From Bacteroidota bacterium (GTDB lineage: Bacteria; Bacteroidota; Bacteroidia; Chitinophagales; LD1), in contig CANJZE010000011.1 in the NCBI GenBank assembly GCA_947479455.1, positions 1-64,000 of the forward strand: a DNA stretch of 64,000 nt, written 5' to 3'. The position numbers and the translations under genes were made by a program. The notes under the pieces are model-generated. The model ran no database searches. It saw nothing but the letters and a program-made list of their open reading frames with translations, and was not told the DNA's origin. Shown here in pieces: positions 34,458 to 43,389 of the stretch. Positions within the stretch are counted from its first letter, which is position 1, and each line of letters begins with the position of its first letter.

Positions 34458-34911
34458 GTTTGATACTTTATTTAGTTAACGAATTTATTTCGAGCCGCGA
34501 ATGTAACAGAGTTTGTGCCATATAAAACTTAGTGCAGTTTTGGCAGAGAATGGCTGTTTATCAGGGGTTCGAAATGAAAAAATTTCGGTGCGATGTGACA
34601 GAAATGTAGTTTACGGTAGGAAAGGCTGACGGTGTTTAGAGGAAAAATTCTTATGTCTTTGAATATTGGTAGTAAGTATCTAGATACTGATGGGAGTAGA
34701 TCTAAACGCGCGTACCTTTCCTAGAAATACTTTGGCTTCTAAACGGGCAAGCTACGTTTGAAAGTTTTCGAACACAGTATTTGTTTCTCAAATTACCTAC
34801 TGTGTTTTAAAATTTAGATACGGTGTTTGAACGCATTTTTCCACTATTCCAGTTATACTTACATTTACTTAATTGCCTCGTTAGGCTATCGAAAAAAATA
34901 TCCTGTTTCGA
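34458..34911. other. Intergenic stretch of 454 bp, no gene seen
   Basis: Divergent control region between groES (minus) and the subtilase (plus). AT-rich; no ORF with credible coding features, no RNA gene and no strong hairpin noted. It must carry the promoters of both genes, but no good Bacteroidota promoter motif stands out and there is no CIRCE element. Confidence 0.4.
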
Positions 34912-36567
34912 ATGAAAAATATTATAGCCCTATTCTGTTTGTTTAGCTTTACTTCTATTTCACTTTCAGCACAAAACAATTACTACTGGATTAAATTTAA
35001 AAACAAAAACAATAATCCTTATTCACTTAGTAATCCTTCCGCGTTTCTTTCATTTCAAGCCATTCAGCGCAGAACCGTACAGCAACTCAGTTTAGATTCC
35101 ACCGATTTACCTATTACCGAAACTTATATTGATAGTATTCTGCCTTTTGTGGATGAATTGAAACATCGTTTAAAATGGATTAATGCTGTAGTTGTAAAAT
35201 TGAATACTTTGGAAAATCTCGATTCCATTAAAGAGCTTTCATTTGTAGATAGTATTGGTGGTATTGAATTTTTTCCATCACGGGCACTGCATGATAAGTT
35301 TGAAACGGAAGAAGCTTTTACAGTTGACCAACACATTATCTATCCCAATAAATATGGAGCGGCTTATCATCAAATTAATATGCTCAATGCAGATTTGCTT
35401 CATCAAATGGGTTACAGCGGCAGCGGAATAACCATTGCTCTTATGGACAATGGGTTTCGTAATGTTGGAACCACACCTGCTTTTGATTTATCACGTGGTA
35501 GAATAGTAAGCACCTGGGATTTTGTAAATAACGAAGCCGATGTTTATAATGAAGGTGACCATGGTGCACAAACTTTCTCATGCATTAGCGCAAATTTACC
35601 CGATAGATTTATTGGCACAGCAACGGAGGCATCCTATATTTTAAACCATACAGAAGATAATAGTGCAGAGTGGGTAATGGAAGAATATAATTGGGAAGCT
35701 GCGGCTGAAGCCAGTGACAGTGCTGGCGCCAATGTGTTTAGCACTTCACTTGGATATACCACTTTTGATGACGGTGTTGGTAGTCACGAGTACAAAGATT
35801 TAACCGGTGATAAAACAGTTATTACGCATGCCGGCAACATGGCTTTTAAAAAAGGAATATTGGTTTTGAATAGTGCAGGGAACGAAGGTGCCGGGTCGTG
35901 GTTTAGAGTAAATGCACCTGCCGATGGAAATGATGTGCTTGCCGTTGGAGCAGTGGACTCGGTTGAAAATGTTTCTAGCTTTAGTAGTAGAGGTCCAAAT
36001 TTTGCTGGAAGAACTAAGCCTGATTTTTGTACGCAAGGTTCAAAGAGTGCCGTAGTGGCTTCAAATGGATTTATCAGTACTAGCAGCGGCACTTCGTTTA
36101 GTTGCCCTATAGCGGCCGGTTGTGTGGCAAGTTTGTGGAGCGCTTTTCCAGATAAGAAGGCAACCGATATCAGGGACGCCATAATGATTAGCTGCGATAA
36201 TTTTTGGACTCCTGATAGTTTAGTTGGCTATGGCATTCCTAATTTTTACAATGCCTATTTGTTTCTTAAAACAAACTATAATGACCGAATATTACGTGTT
36301 GAAGGCGAGATGATAGTCTATCCAAATCCATTCAACACAGACTTGAATATTTCTATGTATAACACCAACCCGCGCGATGGTGTGGCACACAAAATCGAAA
36401 TATTCAATTTGCTTGGTCAGCAAATTTTCAGTCGTGAAGTTTATTTGCGCTCTGCTACTTTCGAAATTGTTCAACTTGACATAGTGAAACAATTAGCTGC
36501 AGGGGAATATATTCTACGTGTAGATGGCGATAAAAATAACTCGTACCGGGTCGTAAAGGCGAAGTAG
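34912..36567 (+). CDS. Secreted subtilisin-like (S8) serine protease with T9SS sorting domain
   Basis: 551 residues, exported. Signal peptide MKNIIALFCLFSFTSISLSA, an N-terminal propeptide region (to about 150), then the S8 domain with the catalytic triad: Asp in ITIALMDNGFRNV near residue 178, His in EGDHGAQTFSCISA near residue 218, Ser in SSGTSFSCPIAAGCVA near residue 394. The oxyanion Asn is in LVLNSAGNEGAG near residue 325. The last 80 residues are a type A T9SS sorting domain (VYPNPFNTDLNISMY ... NSYRVVKAK). The substrate is unknown. It stands alone, between groES and the glycan operon, with which it converges. Confidence 0.92.
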   Translation: MKNIIALFCLFSFTSISLSAQNNYYWIKFKNKNNNPYSLSNPSAFLSFQAIQRRTVQQLSLDSTDLPITETYIDSILPFVDELKHRLKWINAVVVKLNTLENLDSIKELSFVDSIGGIEFFPSRALHDKFETEEAFTVDQHIIYPNKYGAAYHQINMLNADLLHQMGYSGSGITIALMDNGFRNVGTTPAFDLSRGRIVSTWDFVNNEADVYNEGDHGAQTFSCISANLPDRFIGTATEASYILNHTEDNSAEWVMEEYNWEAAAEASDSAGANVFSTSLGYTTFDDGVGSHEYKDLTGDKTVITHAGNMAFKKGILVLNSAGNEGAGSWFRVNAPADGNDVLAVGAVDSVENVSSFSSRGPNFAGRTKPDFCTQGSKSAVVASNGFISTSSGTSFSCPIAAGCVASLWSAFPDKKATDIRDAIMISCDNFWTPDSLVGYGIPNFYNAYLFLKTNYNDRILRVEGEMIVYPNPFNTDLNISMYNTNPRDGVAHKIEIFNLLGQQIFSREVYLRSATFEIVQLDIVKQLAAGEYILRVDGDKNNSYRVVKAK

Positions 36568-36576
36568 AAGTGCTAA

Positions 36577-37719
36577 TCAGTTTTTTCTGAGTAGGGTATC
36601 AGCTTTGGCATAAGCATCCATAAATTGCTTTGCAATTCCATTGCCAATATTTTTAAGATTCGGTTCAGAATAAATTAAGAACACCACATCTTTAGATAAG
36701 CAGGATTTCACCACATTTATTTGGCTGGTTGGCAAAATAACTCCGTGGTTGTAATAAGCGGTGCTGTTGTAATAGTAATAGGCGCTGCCTGGTTTAAAAA
36801 ACTTTTCCTGTATGCCGGTGTAAATTATATTCCAATAATAGCTGTCTCCAATGGCTAGTATTGTTGGTGAAAAATTAGTGGTATCCGTTTGCAACATGGT
36901 ATTTATTTTTCCCAGTGGTCGATTGAGGGGAATGGAGGAATAAAGGTTCAATATATCCAGCATATCTCTTTCGGTTCCTTCGGCCTGAGTGACGGTTTCA
37001 ATACCTTGCGATTTAATTCTGTTCGTTTGTTTACCGGTAATCTGCCCGATATAGCCCATCAGCGAATCGGCCGCTATAGTGGCTGCGTAATTACTCCAAT
37101 GTACACCAAGGTTACTATATACAGGATAAGGCAATTTATTTTCGATGGTGGCAAACCAAGTTTGAAAATCGAGTATTGGAATTCCTGTTTTTCTAAAAGC
37201 ATGTAAGAACTGTGTGTAATTGGTATTTGCCGTTTCTCGTTCTCTAAATTCATCGGGAATTTGTTCAGGATGAAGGCGCGTTTTACTTGGTGCAATCACC
37301 ACAAAAAAAGCAGTGCCATTTTTGTTTAGTATTTCTTTAAAATGTAAAAAGTTGTTGACTAATACTTTTAATGAATCGTATCCTACAAAATCTTTTCCGT
37401 AGTAGCTGTCTATGTACTCCATGCCCATCAAATTATATCCTTTTCCCACCACACAATATTTGCGTTGTTCACCCAATTGGTAATCTAACTCATTAGCCAA
37501 TCTAACGGCTGCTTTTCTAAAACCCAGGTTATAGGCGAAATAACTATCTCGCTTTTTTTGAAATGAACCATCGAACCAAGTAGCAAGCGTAAAATCGTGC
37601 TTAACTACTTTTTCTGAAACGCCATGCAACTCAGTATCATGTACAGGCAAATACCTAACTATAAGAGGCAACCATAACAACGCCAGAAGTAGAAAGAGCA
37701 AACCTTTAATTGAAAACAT
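36577..37719 (-). CDS. AlgJ/AlgX-like SGNH acetyltransferase partner
   Basis: 380 residues with one N-terminal hydrophobic anchor (LLFLLLALLWLPLIV), so mostly periplasmic. The AlgJ/AlgX-like SGNH domain is visible: VVIAPSKTRLHPEQIP near residue 142, SNLGVHWSNYAAT near residue 210, and the nucleophile block ILAIGDSYYWN near residue 291. In alginate AlgJ the His belongs to a D-x-H-W motif; here it is G-V-H-W, so the Asp is missing at that place. It is last in a four-gene operon, 6 bp after the MBOAT gene, consistent with an AlgI-AlgJ-type O-acetylation pair for a cell-surface glycan. The precise polymer is unknown. Confidence 0.82.
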   Translation of the reverse strand: MFSIKGLLFLLLALLWLPLIVRYLPVHDTELHGVSEKVVKHDFTLATWFDGSFQKKRDSYFAYNLGFRKAAVRLANELDYQLGEQRKYCVVGKGYNLMGMEYIDSYYGKDFVGYDSLKVLVNNFLHFKEILNKNGTAFFVVIAPSKTRLHPEQIPDEFRERETANTNYTQFLHAFRKTGIPILDFQTWFATIENKLPYPVYSNLGVHWSNYAATIAADSLMGYIGQITGKQTNRIKSQGIETVTQAEGTERDMLDILNLYSSIPLNRPLGKINTMLQTDTTNFSPTILAIGDSYYWNIIYTGIQEKFFKPGSAYYYYNSTAYYNHGVILPTSQINVVKSCLSKDVVFLIYSEPNLKNIGNGIAKQFMDAYAKADTLLRKN

Positions 37720-37725
37720 ACAGCG

Positions 37726-39138
37726 TTAAAATTTGAAGTATAAAAAAGGATGTTGACCTACAATTGAAATGTAACTTGCACTTAGGGCTACCAACACGAT
37801 TGAAAATGCCAGTATCAAGCCATAGTGACGTATACTTTTAAAGGGTGTATATAAGTTGTTCGCTAAACTTTCTAAACGAGGATGAATTGAACCCATGGCT
37901 ATAAAAATAGAAACAGCAATGGTTAGTTTGGTCTTTACCGAAAAAAATAAAATGGAGGTATGGCTCGTGCTGCTAAACATATAAACGAGGTATTGGAAAC
38001 CTTCTTTTACGCTGTGGCACTTAAATAAAACTAGTAGCATAACTATAAGTCCTTGTGCCACTACGATGCGAATTACTCGAGGCGCATTTTTTAATAGCTT
38101 TTGGAGAAAAATACGTTCACTTACTATCACAAGTCCACAGCAAACTCCCCAAACAATAAAATTCCAATTAGCACCGTGCCATATTCCGGAAATGAAAAAC
38201 ACAGCTAAAATATTTAAGCAGGTTTGCAATTCTGTTCCTCTATTTCCGCCAAGGGGTATGTAAATGTACTCGCGTAACCACCGGTTAAGCGACATATGCC
38301 AGCGAAGCCAAAATTCGGTAACACTTTCGGCTATAAGCGGACTGTTGAAGTTTTCGGGGAAGCGAAAACCCATCATTAATGCCAACCCTAGTGCCATGTC
38401 GGAATAGGCACTAAAATCAATATAGATATGTAATACATTAAGAAAAGCGCCTAACCAAGCGTGGGTAATATCTGGAATGCCATGGGTTAATGAAAACATT
38501 TTATCAACTTGAATGGCCAACACATCGGCCAGCAAAACCTTTTTTGCTAAACCAATAGCAAATCGGAAAAACCCGAGCAAACGGTTTTCAGAAGTTTCGT
38601 AGAAATTTCTGTTTTCAATTTGATCGGCAATTTCGTGAAAGCGAATAATTGGACCAACAAGTAATTGCGGAAATAGAAAAATGTAAAGGGCGTAGTTGAT
38701 GAGGTTATCGAAGGGGGCTTTGGTTTTTCTATAAACATCAGTCAGGTAACTTATTTCATGAAAAGTAAAAAATGAAATGCCAATAGGCAGCAGTACTTGT
38801 ACAAACGATGAAGACTCCAACCCAAAGAGATTAGTTACCGTTTCAACTAAAAAATTCGTGTACTTGAAATAAGCTAAAATAGATAGGTTAATGCCAATGG
38901 CTACCAGCAACCAACGCTTTCTTTTCTTACCTTCCAAGCTAGCTATGTAACGGGCGAGATAGAAATCGCAAATCACGGCAACAGAAAGCACAAAAACAAA
39001 TTTGGGTGCTCCCCACGCATAAAAAAGTATGCTACCTAAAAGAGCAAATGAATTTTTCCATTTTGGCTTTAATAGAAAATAAAAGGTGAAGAAGACCGGA
39101 ACAAAAAAAAATATAAAGGTGATACTACTGAATAGCAT
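37726..39138 (-). CDS. MBOAT family O-acyltransferase (AlgI-like)
   Basis: Integral membrane protein that passes acetyl groups across the membrane to an extracytoplasmic partner. 470 residues, about eleven to twelve helices. MBOAT signatures: the region LRWHMSLNRWLREYIYIPLG near residue 270 and the catalytic His in GIWHGANWNFIVWG near residue 312. YIDFSAYSDMALGLALMMGF near residue 235 is shared by AlgI/DltB proteins. Its start abuts the stop of the SDR gene with no gap, and it is followed by the AlgJ-like gene. This supports O-acetylation of the same glycan whose donor is made by the first two genes. Confidence 0.9.
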   Translation of the reverse strand: MLFSSITFIFFFVPVFFTFYFLLKPKWKNSFALLGSILFYAWGAPKFVFVLSVAVICDFYLARYIASLEGKKRKRWLLVAIGINLSILAYFKYTNFLVETVTNLFGLESSSFVQVLLPIGISFFTFHEISYLTDVYRKTKAPFDNLINYALYIFLFPQLLVGPIIRFHEIADQIENRNFYETSENRLLGFFRFAIGLAKKVLLADVLAIQVDKMFSLTHGIPDITHAWLGAFLNVLHIYIDFSAYSDMALGLALMMGFRFPENFNSPLIAESVTEFWLRWHMSLNRWLREYIYIPLGGNRGTELQTCLNILAVFFISGIWHGANWNFIVWGVCCGLVIVSERIFLQKLLKNAPRVIRIVVAQGLIVMLLVLFKCHSVKEGFQYLVYMFSSTSHTSILFFSVKTKLTIAVSIFIAMGSIHPRLESLANNLYTPFKSIRHYGLILAFSIVLVALSASYISIVGQHPFLYFKF

Positions 39139-39870
39139 TTACAGTTTCATTCGTTTAAAAATTCGTTCGGGTATTAATTTTATTACCAGCATGATGTACT
39201 TCCAAACAGGCAGTACATAAATTTCATTTCTGTTTTGCGCTACGGCACGCATAATTTCTTCTGCCACTTCTTCAGCAGTTGCGGTAATAAATTTTGGCAA
39301 TTGCAAATGTGTGGTCATCGCAGTTTTTACATACCCGGGTTTTACAGTAACCACTTGCACGTTATGTATCCGCAATCTATTTCTTAAACCACTTAGGTAA
39401 GAAGTTAATGCGGCTTTACTGCTGCCGTAAAAATAATTGGATTGCCTTCCCCTGTCTCCCGCCACCGATGATATTCCCACAATAACTCCTTCGTGTTGTT
39501 GTTGAAATTTACCCGCAAATAGTTCGAGTATAGAAACTGCTCCTACATAATTGGTCTCCATAATTTTGAGCATCTCTTCACTATTTTCCTCTGCAAGTTG
39601 CTGGCTGCCCAAATAGCCGAAGACGCAAAACACTGCATCAGTATTTTTAGGAATCTGTTGCAAAAAAGAAGCGTGACTTGAATAATTCAATGCATCAAAC
39701 TCAACAATTGAAACAGAAACGTTGTAAGAAGTTTCTAATTCACTTTTAACTGGGATCAACTCATTTGAATTACGAGCAGCGAGTACTAAATCAACGTGAC
39801 GCTTTGCTAAACTAACAGCCAACGCTTTAGCTATACCTGATTTTGCTCCAAGAATTATTGCTGTTCTCAT
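39139..39870 (-). CDS. Short-chain dehydrogenase, DprE2-like
   Basis: NAD(P)H-dependent reductase of the classical SDR fold. 243 residues. N-terminal cofactor motif AIILGAKSGIAKALAV (G-x-x-x-G-I form), then GVIVGISSVAGDRGRQSN with the catalytic Ser near residue 134 and YGSSKAALTSYLSGL with Tyr-x-x-x-Lys near residue 149. It overlaps the FAD oxidoreductase gene by 4 bp. In mycobacteria the pair DprE1/DprE2 epimerises decaprenylphosphoryl-ribose to the arabinose form: the flavin enzyme oxidises C2 and the SDR reduces it. The adjacency supports the same two-step chemistry here, though the lipid-sugar substrate is not known. Confidence 0.85.
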   Translation of the reverse strand: MRTAIILGAKSGIAKALAVSLAKRHVDLVLAARNSNELIPVKSELETSYNVSVSIVEFDALNYSSHASFLQQIPKNTDAVFCVFGYLGSQQLAEENSEEMLKIMETNYVGAVSILELFAGKFQQQHEGVIVGISSVAGDRGRQSNYFYGSSKAALTSYLSGLRNRLRIHNVQVVTVKPGYVKTAMTTHLQLPKFITATAEEVAEEIMRAVAQNRNEIYVLPVWKYIMLVIKLIPERIFKRMKL

Positions 39871-41216
39871 TTTATGTATCCAATTCTTTCGGCTTGTGCC
39901 GAAATGAATTTTTTAGTGGGATTGAACTTCTTTACTACGTTTTGAAACTCTTTTAATTTTGCATAGCCTTTTTCCATTGTTGTTAAACTCATTCGCGCAT
40001 CTTTAGCTAAATAAATTCTTCCACCGTATTTTAATACTATTTCATCCAGCTTATTGAGCAAAGCAAATAAAGAAACCGTTCGCTTAAAATCTAATGATAC
40101 AGTGAATCCTTTTAAAGGAAAACTGAGCAGCGAATGCTCATCACATTCACCAAATTGTTTTATCACAGCCAATAAACATTTATCGTTGGAGGTAAAAAGT
40201 TCATCTAAAACCTTTTGTGTTCCTTCTTCGGCAAATGGGTTTGGTAACACAAATTGATATTGCAAAAAACCGTTTCTTCCGTAGATTCGATTCCAATGTA
40301 AAATAGAGTCAAGTGGAAAAAAGAAATCGGGATATGAAACCGTAACTTTGTTTTTTACCCTTAGCTGCAAGTCCCATTTTATAAGATTGAAAAATTTAAT
40401 TAAACGCCAATTCAAGAACCACGAGGGCAAGAAAAACGGAACGCTATATTTTTTTTGGTGTTTTTGTAAAAATGGATTTTGTTTCAATGCTTCGCTTAAT
40501 TCATCTTGAAGGAGATGCCTTGCAAACGAAACTATACCTCTGTAAGAGTTGTTTTTTGGGTTCAACGTGTCGAGCCAAGTTACTTTGTATTCATACGTAT
40601 TTTTTTCTTCAAGGACTCTAAAAATTTGCGAAAGGTTTTGGCAAAAAATATTTTCTGTTTGCAGGTAAGCCGTTTGAATTTTGGAAAGTAGGAAAGTTGC
40701 TTCGAGAATAAAGCCGGTTAACCCCATACCACCAACGGTTGCCCAAAATAAATCCGGTTCAATCGTCTTTGAACAAACAATAGTATTGCCACAGGCTAAA
40801 AGCAATTTTATTTCTGTAACATGTTTCGAAAAACTTCCTTGAGCAATATGGTTTTTTCCATGAACATCACTTGCTATTGCGCCACCAATGGTAATCCATT
40901 GAGTGCCGGGTACCACGGGTAAAAAATACCCTTCGTTAACTATCCGTTCTAAAATTTGAGATAACAGTACACCGCTTTCACAAGTAATGCAGCCATCGTT
41001 TTTATCAAAGTTCAAAATTTTATTTAAACGCAAACTAGAGAGAAGACAAGTGCCAAGTGCCGAGTCGCCATAGCTTTTTCCATTGCCGCGTGCGGTCAAT
41101 TGCTCAGCAGTTGAAACATGTTGCTGTATTTTATAGAATCCTTCACTTTCCAACATTGCACCCTGAGAAACAGGATAATTCCCCCAGCCGCTAAATTTAT
41201 TTTTTTGAACAACCAT
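39867..41216 (-). CDS. FAD-dependent oxidoreductase, DprE1-like
   Basis: Flavoprotein of the VAO fold. 449 residues. The FAD-binding motifs match mycobacterial DprE1 closely: ARGNGKSYGDSAL near residue 45, VPGTQWITIGGAIASDVHGK near residue 105, ELFWATVGGMGLTG-type block near residue 160 and GGRIYLAKDAR near residue 395. The residue that aligns with the benzothiazinone-target Cys387 of DprE1 appears to be Ser374 (FTVSLDF); this is my alignment by eye. It is first in a four-gene operon with a strong Shine-Dalgarno (GGAGGAAAC) before the ATG, unusual in this phylum. No PRPP-transferase (UbiA-like) gene that would make the substrate is in the window. Confidence 0.88.
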   Translation of the reverse strand: MVVQKNKFSGWGNYPVSQGAMLESEGFYKIQQHVSTAEQLTARGNGKSYGDSALGTCLLSSLRLNKILNFDKNDGCITCESGVLLSQILERIVNEGYFLPVVPGTQWITIGGAIASDVHGKNHIAQGSFSKHVTEIKLLLACGNTIVCSKTIEPDLFWATVGGMGLTGFILEATFLLSKIQTAYLQTENIFCQNLSQIFRVLEEKNTYEYKVTWLDTLNPKNNSYRGIVSFARHLLQDELSEALKQNPFLQKHQKKYSVPFFLPSWFLNWRLIKFFNLIKWDLQLRVKNKVTVSYPDFFFPLDSILHWNRIYGRNGFLQYQFVLPNPFAEEGTQKVLDELFTSNDKCLLAVIKQFGECDEHSLLSFPLKGFTVSLDFKRTVSLFALLNKLDEIVLKYGGRIYLAKDARMSLTTMEKGYAKLKEFQNVVKKFNPTKKFISAQAERIGYIK

Positions 41217-41408
41217 GTTTCCTCCGTGCTATTGAATTTATATTTCGTGCTTACGCTAAAATCTAATTTTTTTGTAAAGCATTAGCACTTCGGTTGATTC
41301 CTAGAACTGTGTAATGTTTTGTGTGGTATAAAAATGTTGCCCCGTTAAGTCAATAGAGTAAAGTTGTAAATACTAGGATACTGTTAAATTGCGCCACTTA
41401 ATTTCTAT

Positions 41409-42725
41409 ATGATTTTTATTCAATGGCTTTATCTCGCCTTGTTTTTTTGCATACCGTTTTCGGTAGAAAATTTGAGTTTAGGTTTTGGCATCAATCTTCC
41501 TACTGAACCCATCGAAATGACAATCGTTGTTTGTCTTATGTTTTACTGGCAACAGTGGTTTGTGATGCTAAAAAGCATTTATAAAAATCCACTCTTCGTT
41601 TCCATCGCAGCGCTCTCATTTTTTTCCTGGCTCAGTTGCATCAATTCGCAAATGCCCATTGTATCCATCAAATACACCATTATTGAAACCTTGCATTTGG
41701 TTGTGTTTGTGTTAGGCATTGTACTGGTGCAAAACGAAACTCCCAAATTTTTCTTCAAATGTATTTTTGCCTACACACTTTCTTTTGTTCCTTTACTTTT
41801 ACATGCTTGGTGTTTACAAGCACAGTATGATTTTGTTATTGATTTTTCTGCCGCTGCTATGCGTCCTTTTTATAAAGATCATCCACTTTACGGAGCCGCT
41901 ATTGCTTTCTTAATTCCGTTCTGGGGTTATTTTTTTTTAAGTCAAAAAAAGAATGTGTTGCCTATGCTTGCAAAAAAGGTGGCACCATTTGTTGTGCTCT
42001 TTTTGATCATAGGTTTGTTTCTGTCTTTCTCTCGAGCTGCCTGGTTTACTTTTGTTTTGGCTTTCTTTTTTTCAGCTGTGTTTTACTGTTTCAGGAATAA
42101 AACGAACACTCTAATTCTTGTTCTTGTAATTTTTACAGCCGGTGTTACCGTGGTAGTAGTGGGCATGTTTAAAATTGCACAAACCACTGAAGCGGTAAAG
42201 AGCACCTCCCTAAAAAATCAAATCCTTTCCACCTTTAACTGGACATATGATGTGGCAAATGTGGAACGCCTCAACCGTTATAAATGCGCGCTTCAAATGT
42301 TTCTGGAAAAACCATTTACAGGCTTTGGAAACAACATGTATAAGTTCAGCTATTTTAAATATCAAAAAAAGGAGGATTTAACAAGAATAAGTTTGACGCA
42401 TACTGTGGCTTTTGAAAGGTTAGGCACCGGAGGTAATTCGCACTCCGATTATTTAGCCACTCTCACAGAACTTGGTATAGGAGGATTTTTAGCTTGGTGC
42501 GGTGTAGTGTTTTTTGCGTTATGGTTTTCGGTGCGCAAATTTTTGCTCGAGAGGCAAGCAATTTTTGTAGTCATTTTTTTCGCGCTTCTCACGTACGTGT
42601 TACATGTAGGAGTAAATAATTTTATGCACGAAGAAAAAATTTCATCCCTTTTTTGGATGTGCTGCGGAGTAATTTTGGCAGCTAGTTTCTCTTCCAAGGA
42701 AATAGAACCAGTTCATGTTCTCTAA
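41409..42725 (+). CDS. O-antigen ligase/polymerase-like membrane protein
   Basis: 438 residues, about ten to twelve helices, of the WaaL/Wzy group. The conserved Wzy_C region is at about residues 285-350: RLNRYKCALQMFLEKPFTGF, then a periplasmic loop with GTGGNSHSDYLATLTELGIG holding the conserved His. Such proteins join or polymerise lipid-linked glycans at the periplasmic face. Its position beside the DprE/MBOAT operon and a methyltransferase points to a surface glycan. The last 11 bp overlap the methyltransferase start. Confidence 0.86.
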   Translation: MIFIQWLYLALFFCIPFSVENLSLGFGINLPTEPIEMTIVVCLMFYWQQWFVMLKSIYKNPLFVSIAALSFFSWLSCINSQMPIVSIKYTIIETLHLVVFVLGIVLVQNETPKFFFKCIFAYTLSFVPLLLHAWCLQAQYDFVIDFSAAAMRPFYKDHPLYGAAIAFLIPFWGYFFLSQKKNVLPMLAKKVAPFVVLFLIIGLFLSFSRAAWFTFVLAFFFSAVFYCFRNKTNTLILVLVIFTAGVTVVVVGMFKIAQTTEAVKSTSLKNQILSTFNWTYDVANVERLNRYKCALQMFLEKPFTGFGNNMYKFSYFKYQKKEDLTRISLTHTVAFERLGTGGNSHSDYLATLTELGIGGFLAWCGVVFFALWFSVRKFLLERQAIFVVIFFALLTYVLHVGVNNFMHEEKISSLFWMCCGVILAASFSSKEIEPVHVL

Positions 42726-43389
42726 AATCAAATCGTATTTCAAATCAAAATTTAGAGCTATGCGCTACGCTAGAATGGAACGGGCAAAAATTTTCAGTTC
42801 CATTTACAAGGAAAAAACATGGACTGGTAATCGGAGCGATATTCCTATTTCGGGAAGGGGTTCAATGCTCTCAAGCACGCATGTCTTAAGAGCAGGTTTA
42901 GGTGAAGTTTTTGAAACGTATGCTATTCATTCAATTGTAGATGTGGGTTGCGGAGATTTTACCTGGATGCAAAAAATGAATTTGAATGAGTTGAAATACG
43001 TAGGAACAGAAATTGTTTCTGGACTAGTGCAGGCAAACCAAAAACGATTTGGTTCTCATACGGTTAAATTTATTGAGTTGGATATTTGTAAAGAAAGTTT
43101 GCCAAATGCAGATTTGATTTTTTGTCGCGATTGCTTGGTGCATCTGTCGTTCAACGAAGTTTCGGCTGCGCTAAAAAATATTCAACTATCGGATGCTACA
43201 TATTTACTCGCTACCACTTTCAAAGGACTCCAAGCAAACAAGGAAATTGTAACCGGCTTGTGGCGGCCAATTAATTTGGAAATAGCTCCATTTAATTTAG
43301 GGGCACCTCAATTTTATTTAATGGAAGATGATCAAACGGCAAACACGAAGTTTATTGAAAAAACTTTGGGGTTTTGGAAATTAAAATGA
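42715..43389 (+). CDS. Class I SAM-dependent methyltransferase
   Basis: 224 residues, cytoplasmic. The Rossmann-like SAM site is SIVDVGCGDFTWMQK near residue 77; a second block is LIFCRDCLVHLSFNEV near residue 138. The C-terminal part, with TGLWRPINLEIAPFNL, is that of small bacterial methyltransferases in glycan clusters. Substrate unknown. It overlaps the O-antigen ligase gene by 11 bp, so they are cotranscribed. Its 3' end overlaps the 3' end of the opposite-strand GNAT gene by 9 bp. Confidence 0.82.
   Translation: MFSKIKSYFKSKFRAMRYARMERAKIFSSIYKEKTWTGNRSDIPISGRGSMLSSTHVLRAGLGEVFETYAIHSIVDVGCGDFTWMQKMNLNELKYVGTEIVSGLVQANQKRFGSHTVKFIELDICKESLPNADLIFCRDCLVHLSFNEVSAALKNIQLSDATYLLATTFKGLQANKEIVTGLWRPINLEIAPFNLGAPQFYLMEDDQTANTKFIEKTLGFWKLK

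Noticed and set aside
34480-34700. Possible CIRCE or heat-shock element before groES
   Set aside because: No TTAGCACTC-N9-GAGTGCTAA-like inverted repeat was found.
35784-36182. A 132-codon frame opposite the subtilase
   Set aside because: Lies antisense within the catalytic domain of a clear gene and has no recognisable motif.
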